This document shows, one piece after another, positions 5,711 through 12,742 of a stretch of DNA of 12,744 nucleotides; the stretch's first letter is position 1; each line of letters opens with the position of its first letter. The DNA lies in assembly GCA_051960855.1 (NCBI GenBank), contig JBQCDV010000209.1, forward strand, positions 1 through 12,744. The letters run 5' to 3'. Both the position numbers and the translations under genes were made by a program. A model generated the notes under the pieces. That model ran no database searches and had not been told where the DNA came from. It saw only the letters and a program-made list of their open reading frames with translations. Source of the stretch: JBQCDV01 sp051960855 (GTDB taxonomy: Bacteria > Actinomycetota > Actinomycetes > JAJZTN01).

Positions 5711-6790
5711 TCAGCGCGGGAAAACAGCGAGGGCGTCTTCTGGGACGAGGACCCCGATGACGTCGCCCGGCGCGAGGCGCATCGCGGGAGGCACGGTCAC
5801 GGTGAGAGTGAGCCCGGCGAGCTCGAGGGCGACGGCTTGGTGGGTCCCCCGGAACGCGACACTGCGGACGGTGGCGTGATGGGCGGACGGCGTCACGGGG
5901 TCGACGAGCTGCAGGGCCTCCTGCCGGATCACTGCAGTGGCAGGCCCACCGTCGACACCTGAGGCGGCGGCGGTGGTAAGCGGGAACCGAAAAGGGCAGC
6001 CGTCACGCGAGCCGGCGACGAAGTGGCCGCTCTCAACGTGGCCGGGGATCTCGTTCCGGGCTCCGAAGAAGCGCGCCGCGGCAAGGCTGGCCGGCCGCTC
6101 GTAGAAGTCCCGCGGGGAACCGACCTGCTCGAGTTGGCCGTCGAGCATCAGCGCGATCTCGTCGGCGACCTCGACGGCCTCCTCCTGGTCGTGGGTCACG
6201 AAGAGGGTCGTCACACCGAGCTCGTCGTGCAGGCGGCGTACCAGGGCTCGCATCTCGGCGCGCAGGGCGGCGTCGAGCTGGCTGAAGGGCTCGTCGAGCA
6301 GCAGCACCTGCGGCTCGGTCACGAGGGCGCGGGCCAGGGCGACCCGCTGCTCCTGGCCGCCGCTGAGCTCGCCGACGCGGCGGTCGGAGAGGTCGCCGAG
6401 CCGCACGAGGTCCAGCAGCTCCCCGACGCGACGGAGTCGTTCGCGCCGCGGCACCCGTTGCATTCGCAGGCCGAAGGCGACGTTGGCGCCGACGGTGAGA
6501 TGTGGGAAGAGCAGCGGCCGCTGGAAGACCATGGCCACCGGGCGCCGTTCGGGCGCGAGTCCCAGCACCGAGCGCCCGTCGAAGAGGACGTCCCCGGACG
6601 TGGCCGACAGCAGCCCGGCGACGATGCGCAGCGTTGTCGTCTTGCCGCAGCCGCTAGGGCCCAGCAGTGCCGTGAGCTGACCGGCGGCGATGTGAAGGGT
6701 GAGATCGTTGACGGCCGCGTGACTTCCGGGAGCGTTGCCCCCGCCGTAGGTCTTGGTCAGCCCACGGATGCTGACCGCGGTCGCGCTCAC
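5711..6790 (-). CDS. ABC transporter ATP-binding protein (YnjD-like importer ATPase)
   Basis: A 359-residue ATPase that powers the importer encoded just upstream. The nucleotide-binding domain is complete: Walker A GPSGCGKT (44-51), Q-loop Gln90 in MVFQRPLLFPHL, signature LSGGQ (142-146), Walker B VLLLDE (162-167), D-loop QLD (171-173) and switch His200 (VTHDQEEA). The region from about 235 to the end is a TOBE-like regulatory domain (VIRQEALQLVDP..., RSVAFRGTHQAVALELAG), as in ATPases of the spermidine/Fe3+/thiamine importer class. The GTG at 6790 overlaps the stop codon of the second permease gene by four bases (GTGA), which indicates translational coupling. The same frame is open to 7693, but that part lies inside the permease genes and is not protein-like. 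It is the last gene of the operon. The convergent DUF4440 gene ends 63 bases away, and no clear terminator is seen between them. Confidence 0.9.
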   Translation of the reverse strand: MSATAVSIRGLTKTYGGGNAPGSHAAVNDLTLHIAAGQLTALLGPSGCGKTTTLRIVAGLLSATSGDVLFDGRSVLGLAPERRPVAMVFQRPLLFPHLTVGANVAFGLRMQRVPRRERLRRVGELLDLVRLGDLSDRRVGELSGGQEQRVALARALVTEPQVLLLDEPFSQLDAALRAEMRALVRRLHDELGVTTLFVTHDQEEAVEVADEIALMLDGQLEQVGSPRDFYERPASLAAARFFGARNEIPGHVESGHFVAGSRDGCPFRFPLTTAAASGVDGGPATAVIRQEALQLVDPVTPSAHHATVRSVAFRGTHQAVALELAGLTLTVTVPPAMRLAPGDVIGVLVPEDALAVFPR

Positions 6791-7581
6791 AGCCGGCCGA
6801 ACCCGACGGCGGCGCGAGACGTCCCGGTGAGGTAGCGAGATGTCAGAGTGACGAGAAGCACGGGGGGGATCACGAAGACGACGGCGAGCGCCGCCGCCAG
6901 CGTCAGATCCGACGATCCGAGGTAGGCAAACAGCAGCAGCGGCAGCGTCTGCACCGACCCGCCGCCGATCACGAGAGTGAGGATGTACTCGCTCCAGCTG
7001 ATGAGGAAGGCGAAGAAGGCCGCGACCACCAGCGAGGGGCGCACGATCGGCAGCGTGACGTGCCAGAAGGTCCGCACCGGGCCCGCGCCGAGGCTGCGCG
7101 CCTGCGCCTCGTAGTCCACCTCGAGGTTGCTGAAGGCTCCGGTCAGCACGAGGGTCACGTAGGGGATCGTTGGGATCAGATGGACCAGAACGACGCCCGC
7201 GACGGTGTCTGCGAGCCCGAAGCGCAGGAAGTAGATCTGGATCCCGAGCGTCACGGCGAGACCGGGCACGATGGCGGGGGCGAGCAGCAGGAACTGGACG
7301 AGCCGTCTGCCGGGGAAGCGGTAGAGGCCGAGCGCCCGACCGGCCGCGAGCCCGATGCCGCTGCTGATGACGCTGACGGCGATCCCGATGCCGAGCGAGG
7401 TGAGCAGGCCCCGCACGATCTCTGAGCCAGGATCGGTCGCGACCCGGAAGCCGCGCAGCGTCCAGTCGGCCGGCAGCAGTGACGGGTAGCGCCAGATGCG
7501 CGCAAAGGCTTGCAGCAGCAGGGGAATCAGCGGCAGCACGATCCCGAGCACGATGGCGCCGGCCCCGACGGCACGCCTCAC
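6787..7581 (-). CDS. ABC transporter permease, second subunit
   Basis: A 264-residue inner-membrane subunit with about six membrane segments. Hydrophobic stretches begin at about residues 5 (VGAGAIVLGIVLPLIPLLLQ), 59, 97 (FLLLAPAIVPGLAVTLGI), 127, 184 (LVVAAFFAFLISWSEYIL) and 225. The cytoplasmic coupling helix (EAA motif) is EAQARSLGAGPVRTFWHVTL (158-177), where the partner ATPase docks. The GTG at 7581 overlaps the first permease's stop by four bases (GTGA). At its other end the stop overlaps the ATPase start in the same way. With the first permease it would form a heterodimeric channel. In E. coli the corresponding YnjC is, as I recall, a single fused protein with both halves; here they are separate. 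Confidence 0.88.
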   Translation of the reverse strand: MRRAVGAGAIVLGIVLPLIPLLLQAFARIWRYPSLLPADWTLRGFRVATDPGSEIVRGLLTSLGIGIAVSVISSGIGLAAGRALGLYRFPGRRLVQFLLLAPAIVPGLAVTLGIQIYFLRFGLADTVAGVVLVHLIPTIPYVTLVLTGAFSNLEVDYEAQARSLGAGPVRTFWHVTLPIVRPSLVVAAFFAFLISWSEYILTLVIGGGSVQTLPLLLFAYLGSSDLTLAAALAVVFVIPPVLLVTLTSRYLTGTSRAAVGFGRL

Positions 7582-8510
7582 TCCGGCACCGCCTGTCCCG
7601 CGGCGATACTCGCTGCCGCCGCACCCGCGGGCCGCCGTTCGCCGCGCAGGTAGCGCTCCGACACCCGCAGGTAGACCAGCACCAGCGCGCCAATGACGAC
7701 GGCGATGACGACGCTGACGGCCATCGCTTCGGGCCGCTGCGTGAGGTCCGGATCGGTGTAGGCCTGGTAGGCCAGCACCGGGAGCGTCGCCGGGAACGGC
7801 CGCCCGAGCAGGTAGGGCACCTCGTAGGACCCGAAGGCGAAGGCGAACACCAGGATTGAGGCCGCTGCCACGGCCGGCGCCACGACCGGGATCACCACGT
7901 GCCGCAGGCGCGCCACCCGACCGGCGCCGAGGGTGCGGGCGACTTCCTCGAGGTCGCGCAGCCCCGAGCCGATGGCGGCCAGGACGACGACGCCGATGAA
8001 CGGCGTCTCCTTCCAGACGTACTCGAGGATGATGCCGAGGCCGAATCCGTCGTTGGTCAGCTCCGGCATCGCCGCCGGCGCGTCCACGAGGCCGACCGCG
8101 TGACCGAGCCGTGAGAGCAGCCCGACGGGAGACAGCAGCAGCAGCATGCAGGTCGCGCCCACCAGGTGCGGGATGGGCAACGTGGCGGAGAAGATCCCCG
8201 AGACGAGGCGGCGGCCCCGCGGCAGCGAGGCGATCAGCAGGGCGCACGACACCCCGAGCACGACGGCGATCAGCGTGGCCAGCAGCGCCGTTCGGAAGGT
8301 CAGGACGAACGACGCCCGGACGGCGGGGTCGGCGGCCAGGCGCGCGTAGGCGTCGGTGCTCCAGTGCCAGCCAGGCAGGAAGGGCACGTAGCCGAGGCTC
8401 TGCAGGACCGCTTGCAGGAAACCCCCGAGGAACAGCACGACCACCACCAGCAGAGCTGGCGTGAGCAGCAGCGCTAACCGCAGCCAGCGCGGCAGTCGGG
8501 CAGGGATCAC
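7578..8510 (-). CDS. ABC transporter permease, first subunit
   Basis: A 310-residue permease. The first membrane helix is at about 10-34 (LRLALLLTPALLVVVVLFLGGFLQA). A periplasmic-type loop follows (FLPGWHWSTDAYARLAADP), then membrane segments at about 68-95, 103-127, 158-183, 206-232 and 264-284. The EAA coupling motif is EEVARTLGAGRVARLRHVVI (188-207). The WKETPF motif (166-171) before the fourth helix is typical of this permease group. The GTG at 8510 has AGGTGA a few bases upstream, and the gene follows the solute-binding lipoprotein gene by 20 bases. The C-terminus (about 285-310) is Ala/Arg-rich and cytoplasmic. The substrate is unknown. Confidence 0.88.
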   Translation of the reverse strand: MIPARLPRWLRLALLLTPALLVVVVLFLGGFLQAVLQSLGYVPFLPGWHWSTDAYARLAADPAVRASFVLTFRTALLATLIAVVLGVSCALLIASLPRGRRLVSGIFSATLPIPHLVGATCMLLLLSPVGLLSRLGHAVGLVDAPAAMPELTNDGFGLGIILEYVWKETPFIGVVVLAAIGSGLRDLEEVARTLGAGRVARLRHVVIPVVAPAVAAASILVFAFAFGSYEVPYLLGRPFPATLPVLAYQAYTDPDLTQRPEAMAVSVVIAVVIGALVLVYLRVSERYLRGERRPAGAAAASIAAGQAVPE

Positions 8511-8530
8511 GCGATCACCTGATTACGGCC

Positions 8531-9835
8531 TCACTGCTGGAGCACGTTGGTCTTCCAGTCCTTCTCGATGCGCGTGACGTAGTCAGCGCTGAGCTCGGGC
8601 TGCGCGTGGGCCTGCAGCTGGGAGATCGAGAGGACGGAGGGGCTGCGCGACACAGACTCGAAGGCCTGCTTGACCTTCGGGTCCACCTTGCTCAGGTCGA
8701 TCGCCGGGTAGCTGCCGGTCGCCTTGTAGAGGCCGAGCTGGGTCTGCGGGTCGAGCAGCACGTTGGCCAGCACCTCGGCGCCCTCCTTGTGAGGGCTGTT
8801 GTAGGGGATGGCGACGAAGCTGTAGTTGCTGATGTTGCCGACCGAGAGGATCGCCTCGCGTGTGGTGTCGGGGTAGGTCCCCTTGGCCACCGCCGGGCCG
8901 ACGGCGCCCGGGCCATAGGTGAGGAAGGCCCCGATCTGCCCGCTGGCGTAGAGCTTCTCGACGTCGTCCTCGGTCTGGGGGTAGGTCTCGCCCTTTTTCC
9001 AGAGGCTGGGCTCGATGCCGTTGAGTCGCTGCCACAGCTTGTCCGCCGCCGCCGCGTAGGCCTGCTCGTTGAAGCCGCCCTGGAACGTGTCGGGCCCTCC
9101 GGCGGTGTCGTAGAAGAACGTGCGCACGGCCATCGAGCCGGTGAAGTCCGGAGGCGCCGGATAGGTGAACTGGCCCGGGTGCGCCTTCGCCCACGCGAAG
9201 AGCGAGTCGACCGAGGCGACGTCGGAGGCCTTCAGCTTGGCGGAGTCGTAGACCAGCGCGGAGTTGGCCTGCTGCCACACCGACTCGCAGCCGTCGACGG
9301 GCAGGCCGAAGTCGTGGGAGACGGCGGGCTGGCTGAAGTCGACGTAGGTCGCGTTGGGCAGGCTCGTGGGGTAGCCGCAGTACCAGAGCTTCGCCTGCTT
9401 GCCGGTTGCGAAGTTCTCGCCGTTGATCCAGATCAGGTCGACCGACCCGTCGGTGTCCTTGCCGGCCTGCTTCTCGGCCAGGACCTTGTTGACCGCATCG
9501 GCGGTGTCGGTGATCTTGACCTGGTTGAGCGTGACGCCCTTGGCGGCCAGCTGCTGCTTGACGTAGCCGTTGATGAAGCCGTTGAGCACGTCGTCGCCGC
9601 CGTACATGTACCAGTTGACCGTCTGGCCCTTGGCTTTCGCCTCGACGTCGGCGTAGCTGGCTGGGCTGCCGCTGGCCGGCCCACTGGAGGCCGTGCTGCT
9701 ATCCCCGGGCGCCGCCGACGCGTCCCCGGCCGTGGCTCCACCCGACGAGCAGGCCGACAGCGCGAGGGCGGCGACCACGAGGGGACCGGCGTAACGGACA
9801 CGGGTAGGCGAATGCGGCGCAAGGCGTCGAAGCAC
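8531..9835 (-). CDS. ABC transporter solute-binding lipoprotein, YnjB-like (COG4134 type)
   Basis: A 434-residue extracellular substrate-capture protein for the importer downstream. The signal peptide has Arg residues, then PLVVAALALSAC, a lipobox with lipid-anchored Cys29 (GTG numbering). A low-complexity Ser/Gly/Ala linker covers about 30-60. The mature domain has the hallmarks of the YnjB family: VNWYMYGGDDVLNGFINGYV (74-93), VKITDTADAVNKVLAEKQAG (106-125), GSVDLIWINGENF (130-142) and HPGQFTYPAPPDFTGS (around 214-229). This family belongs to the type I/II periplasmic binding fold and has no firmly known ligand. Two Cys of the mature domain (C153 in LWYCGY, C183 in VDGCES) could form a disulfide. 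The frame is open to a TTG at 9844. I prefer the GTG at 9835, which has AGGG nine bases upstream. The kinase gene stops 11 bases before it. Confidence 0.88.
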   Translation of the reverse strand: MLRRLAPHSPTRVRYAGPLVVAALALSACSSGGATAGDASAAPGDSSTASSGPASGSPASYADVEAKAKGQTVNWYMYGGDDVLNGFINGYVKQQLAAKGVTLNQVKITDTADAVNKVLAEKQAGKDTDGSVDLIWINGENFATGKQAKLWYCGYPTSLPNATYVDFSQPAVSHDFGLPVDGCESVWQQANSALVYDSAKLKASDVASVDSLFAWAKAHPGQFTYPAPPDFTGSMAVRTFFYDTAGGPDTFQGGFNEQAYAAAADKLWQRLNGIEPSLWKKGETYPQTEDDVEKLYASGQIGAFLTYGPGAVGPAVAKGTYPDTTREAILSVGNISNYSFVAIPYNSPHKEGAEVLANVLLDPQTQLGLYKATGSYPAIDLSKVDPKVKQAFESVSRSPSVLSISQLQAHAQPELSADYVTRIEKDWKTNVLQQ

Positions 9836-9846
9836 GGGACGCAACC

Positions 9847-11565
9847 CTACGGGGGCGGGGTCAGTGGCGCCCGCCAGACCAGACGGGTGCCGCGGCCGGG
9901 TGCTGTGACCGGGTCGACGGTGGCTTCTCCGCCGAGCGCGGTCGCTCGACCCGCGAGGTTCGCCAAGCCGCTGCGCCGGCTGGTCCCGCCGATCCCCACG
10001 CCGTCGTCCACCACGACGAGAGTCACCTCGCCGTGGGCGACCTGCAGGGTGACGTGCACGCGAGTGGCGTGGGCGTGGCGAGCGACATTCGACAGGGCCT
10101 CGCGCAGGGCCGCGACCACCGCGTCGGCCAGGGCCTCGGGGACGTCGGTGTCGAGGGGCCCGGCCAGCGAGAGGCTGGGACGGAAACCGAGACTGCGCCC
10201 GGCCGTCTCCGTCTCCGCCGTGGCTCGGGCCCGCAGCTGGGCGCGGTCAGCCTCGGTGGCCTGCAGCTGGAAGATCGTCGTGCGGATCTCGCGGATGGTC
10301 TCGTCGAGGTCGGTCACGCTCTGCTCGAGCAGTTCCGTGACGGCTGGCTCGACGGTGCTCGCGAGGGCGGCCTGCAGGCCCAGCCCGGTGGCGTAGATCC
10401 GCTGGATCACCAGGTCGTGCAGGTCTCGGCCGATCCGCTCCCGGTCGGCGGCGACCGCAAGCTCTTCGCGGGCCTCCGCGGCCTGTCCGACGAGCAGGGC
10501 CAGCGCGGCCTGGGCGGCGAAGGACTCGAGGGTCGCGACCGTCTCGGGACGGAAGTGCGGACCGCGTGGCCCGAAGACGCCGAGCACCCCGACGGTCTCC
10601 TCGTGGGCGAGCAGCGGGACCCAGGCGGCGGCGAGACCGGGGACGAGGCGCTGCCGGCGTGGGTCGGCCTCCTCGGCTTCGAGTGACAAGGGGCGTCGCG
10701 TGCGGGCCACCTCGGCCGCGGCCGTCCGGTCCCCCGCGACGACCCCGAGCAGCGACAGCTCCGAGCCGCCGGAGACCACCTCAATGACCAGCTCGCCCTC
10801 GTGCCCGCTGGGCAGCATGAGCCCGGCGTGGGTCGCGCCGGTGATACGCCGGGCCTGGTCGACGACGAGCTGCAGGAGCTCGCGCACGTCGTGGCCGTCC
10901 AGCGCGGCCTGCGCGATCTCGGCACGCGCGCGCTCGGCCTCCGCGCGTCGGGTGGCCTCCGCGAGCAGGCGCGCATTGGCGATGGCCGCTCCAGCGGCGG
11001 CGGCGAGGGCCGAGATCGTCCGCTCGTCTTCGACGGTGAACTCGGCTGCTCCCCGCTTCTCGGTGAGGTAGAGGTTGCCGAAGACTTCTCCGGCTGCGCG
11101 GATCGGACTGCCGAGGAAGCTGGTCATCGGCGGATGCCCCGGGGGAAACCCGACGCTGTGCGGATGCGCGCCGAGCTCCGGCAGGCGCATCACGCGTGGC
11201 CGGGCGATGAGCTCGCCGATGAGCCCGTGCCCGATCGGAGGCGGCCCGATCCGCTCGATCTCCTCGATCGACAGGCCATAGACCACGAAGCGCTCCAGCG
11301 GCTCGCCCTCACCGTGCTGGCGCAGCACGCCCAGTGCGGCGTAGCGGGCGTCGGCGAGTCGGGCGGCCGCCTCCACGATGCGCGCGAGGACGGCGTCCAG
11401 GCCGCCCTCGCTCGTGAGCGAACCCAGTACCTCGATCAGCGCCTGGGTGCTGTCCTCCGGCAGCGGTGCGGACGCACCGGAGGACGGTCCCACCGCCAGC
11501 ACATGGGAGCGACCCTCGTAGTGCGGCTGGGTCGGTCCGAGGTGGGGGTCGTTGCCGTGGGTCAC
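9847..11565 (-). CDS. DevS/DosT-type GAF-GAF sensor histidine kinase
   Basis: A 572-residue soluble sensor kinase, close in length and domain order to mycobacterial DevS. GAF1 spans about 40-202 and GAF2 about 225-360. The HisKA_3 dimerisation domain is at about 374-440, with phospho-acceptor His383 in RDLHDLVIQRIYATGLGLQ. The HATPase domain is at about 475-572, with N-box REALSNVARHAHA (488-500), DDGVGIGG (520-527), SGLANL and GRGTRLVW (557-564). In GAF1 the segment GFPPGHPPMTSFLG (139-152) carries His144, which aligns with the DevS haem ligand H149. FGNLYLTEK (162-170) carries Tyr166, which aligns with the distal Tyr171, and the 22-residue spacing is the same. Haem-based O2/NO/CO or redox sensing is therefore likely. 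The GTG at 11565 overlaps the response regulator stop by four bases (GTGA). The frame is open farther upstream, but that part is inside the regulator gene. Confidence 0.9.
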   Translation of the reverse strand: MTHGNDPHLGPTQPHYEGRSHVLAVGPSSGASAPLPEDSTQALIEVLGSLTSEGGLDAVLARIVEAAARLADARYAALGVLRQHGEGEPLERFVVYGLSIEEIERIGPPPIGHGLIGELIARPRVMRLPELGAHPHSVGFPPGHPPMTSFLGSPIRAAGEVFGNLYLTEKRGAAEFTVEDERTISALAAAAGAAIANARLLAEATRRAEAERARAEIAQAALDGHDVRELLQLVVDQARRITGATHAGLMLPSGHEGELVIEVVSGGSELSLLGVVAGDRTAAAEVARTRRPLSLEAEEADPRRQRLVPGLAAAWVPLLAHEETVGVLGVFGPRGPHFRPETVATLESFAAQAALALLVGQAAEAREELAVAADRERIGRDLHDLVIQRIYATGLGLQAALASTVEPAVTELLEQSVTDLDETIREIRTTIFQLQATEADRAQLRARATAETETAGRSLGFRPSLSLAGPLDTDVPEALADAVVAALREALSNVARHAHATRVHVTLQVAHGEVTLVVVDDGVGIGGTSRRSGLANLAGRATALGGEATVDPVTAPGRGTRLVWRAPLTPPP

Positions 11566-12239
11566 TGGCCGGGCTGTCCGAGCTGGCCGCCGAGCCGCGC
11601 CTCGGTGACGTAGATCGCCGCCTGCGTGCGGCGGGTCACTCCGAGCTTGGCCAGCAGGCTCGTCACATAGTTCTTGACCGTCTTCTCGGACAGGTGCATG
11701 GCTTCGCCGATCTCGCGGTTGGTCAGCCCCTCGCCGATGTGCTCGAGGACGACCAGCTCCTGCTCGGACAGGGCCGACAGGCGCGAGTCCCGAACGGCGC
11801 TGCCGGTGCGCATGCGCTCGAGCACGCGAGCCGTGGTCGCCGGGTCGAGCAGGGACCGGCCGGCGGCGATCTCGCGGATGGCCTGGATGAGGTCGCCGCT
11901 GCGGATCTCCTTCAGCACATAGCCGGAGGCGCCTGCCATGACCGCGTCGAAGAGGGCCTCGTCGTCGGCGAAGGAGGTCAGCATCAGCGCCTTCAACGCC
12001 GGCAGCTTGGAGCGGAGCTCGCGGCACGCCTCGACCCCGGACCCATCGGGCAGCCGGACATCCAGGACGGCGACGTCGGGAGAGACCAGGGGACCGCGGG
12101 TGAGAGCCTCGGAGACGCTTCCGGCCTCGCCGACGACCTCCATGTCCTGCTGAGCGGTGATGAGCTGCGCGAGGCCGCGCCGGACGATCTCGTGGTCGTC
12201 CAGCAGGAAGACGCGGATGGGGGCGCCGGGCGTTGTCAC
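11562..12239 (-). CDS. NarL/DevR-family response regulator
   Basis: A 225-residue transcription factor that would accept phosphate from the neighbouring kinase and bind DNA. The receiver domain (about 8-122) has the acidic pair DD (14-15), phospho-acceptor Asp60 in PDVAVLDVRLPDG, Thr88 in MLTSF and Lys110 in GYVLKEI. The LuxR-type helix-turn-helix (about 154-208) reads LSEQELVVLEHIGEGLTNRE, then a recognition helix with EKTVKNYV. That recognition-helix string is the same as I recall for mycobacterial DevR/DosR. The first gene of the operon, it ends in a GTGA overlap with the kinase gene. The start is uncertain. A GTG at 12263 would add eight residues but sits one base from a perfect hairpin, so I prefer the GTG at 12239, nearer the family start (IRVFLLDDHE). 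Neither has a strong ribosome-binding site. I see no sequence like the mycobacterial DosR box upstream. Confidence 0.88.
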   Translation of the reverse strand: MTTPGAPIRVFLLDDHEIVRRGLAQLITAQQDMEVVGEAGSVSEALTRGPLVSPDVAVLDVRLPDGSGVEACRELRSKLPALKALMLTSFADDEALFDAVMAGASGYVLKEIRSGDLIQAIREIAAGRSLLDPATTARVLERMRTGSAVRDSRLSALSEQELVVLEHIGEGLTNREIGEAMHLSEKTVKNYVTSLLAKLGVTRRTQAAIYVTEARLGGQLGQPGQ

Positions 12240-12264
12240 GCGCTCACGATAGACGCCGGGCACG

Positions 12265-12300
12265 CACCAGCCCCGCCGCTCTCAGGCGGCGGGGCTGGTG
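12265..12300 (-). terminator. Perfect 15-bp GC-rich hairpin between the membrane protein gene and the two-component operon
   Basis: CACCAGCCCCGCCGC (12265-12279) and GCGGCGGGGCTGGTG (12286-12300) are perfectly complementary around a six-base loop. The hairpin begins 31 bases past the stop of the upstream gene (stop at 12334-12332), so a terminator of that gene is the plain reading. It also ends only 25 bases before the chosen start of the response regulator. The operon's promoter must therefore overlap it or lie upstream, and then the hairpin would sit in the mRNA leader and could act as an attenuator. No T-run follows on the minus strand. Confidence 0.7.
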
Positions 12301-12310
12301 GTGCAGCAGT

Positions 12311-12332
12311 GGTGACCTCAACGGTGATCACC
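12311..12332. promoter_or_regulatory. GGTGA(C/T)C repeat with a palindrome upstream of the response regulator
   Basis: GGTGACC (12311-12317) is followed after five bases by the perfect 10-base palindrome GGTGATCACC (12323-12332), which just touches the stop codon of the upstream gene. The pair lies about 75-95 bases before the response regulator start, where an operator would be expected. No matching known consensus is recognised, so this is tentative. Confidence 0.25.
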
Positions 12333-12742
12333 TAGGCGGTGATGAGCTCGTGGTTGCCGACTCCGAGCTCCACGGTCGGGCTCACTGTGCGGGCGTGGAC
12401 CAGGCCGAGGATGGAGAGCAGGGCCATGAGGGCGGCGGCGATCCAGCTGGCGATGGCGGCGATGCCGGCGATGGTGCCCATGGTGTCGAAGGCGTAGGCG
12501 TTGAGCAGCAGGCCGCGCAGGGTCTCGCCCTTGAAGACGGTGGAGACCAGGCCTTGCAGCTTCTGGTCGGTGGGGTTCTTCATGGCTTCGCTGGACAGCT
12601 GGGCGTAGGTCTTGCCGCCGGTCATGGCCTCGATGTGGACGGCGATGAAGTGGTCGGCGTAGGCCTTGGCCTGGGCGCCGGTGGTCAGCTGCTGGCCGGC
12701 GTACTGCTCGAGGTGGCCTTTGACGCCGGGCTCGTTGAGGGC
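12332..12742 (-). CDS. Actinobacterial membrane protein, 5'-truncated by the window edge
   Basis: The last 136 residues of a gene whose start lies beyond position 12744; the frame stays open to the edge, so the ATG at 12625 is internal. An extracytoplasmic-looking soluble part (about 1-75) includes HLEQYAGQQLTTGAQAKAYA and DHFIAVHIEAMTGGKTYAQL. One strong hydrophobic region follows at about 86-114 (GTIAGIAAIASWIAAALMALLSILG), then a short polar tail ending NHELITA. The pattern of an N-terminal helix, a KTYAQ-containing domain and a C-terminal helix resembles an actinobacterial family of unknown function. Some of its members carry the name 'aromatic ring-opening dioxygenase LigA', probably wrongly; nothing here looks like a dioxygenase. 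This family match is from recollection. It is on the same strand as the two-component operon but separated from it by a hairpin. Confidence 0.7.
   Translation of the reverse strand, partial: ALNEPGVKGHLEQYAGQQLTTGAQAKAYADHFIAVHIEAMTGGKTYAQLSSEAMKNPTDQKLQGLVSTVFKGETLRGLLLNAYAFDTMGTIAGIAAIASWIAAALMALLSILGLVHARTVSPTVELGVGNHELITA

Noticed and set aside
6791..7693. Upstream extension of the ATPase frame (to a 660-codon frame)
   Set aside because: It lies within the permease genes and is Arg/Ala-rich nonsense. The GTG at 6790 gives a normal ATPase start and a GTGA overlap.
8606..10396. Long plus-strand open frame (596 codons) opposite the binding-protein and kinase genes
   Set aside because: Antisense shadow of two clear genes, with no domain or ribosome-binding site.
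11566..12027. Upstream extension of the kinase frame by 154 codons
   Set aside because: It lies wholly inside the response regulator gene and looks like an out-of-frame shadow. The GTG at 11565 overlaps the regulator stop.
12240..12331. DosR-box-like operator upstream of the DevR-like regulator
   Set aside because: I looked for a TTSGGGACT/AGTCCCSAA-type palindrome and found none, so autoregulation by the mycobacterial rule is not supported.
12332..12625. Complete 97-residue membrane protein starting at the ATG at 12625
   Set aside because: The reading frame continues in protein-like sequence to the window edge, so this ATG is internal and the gene is truncated.
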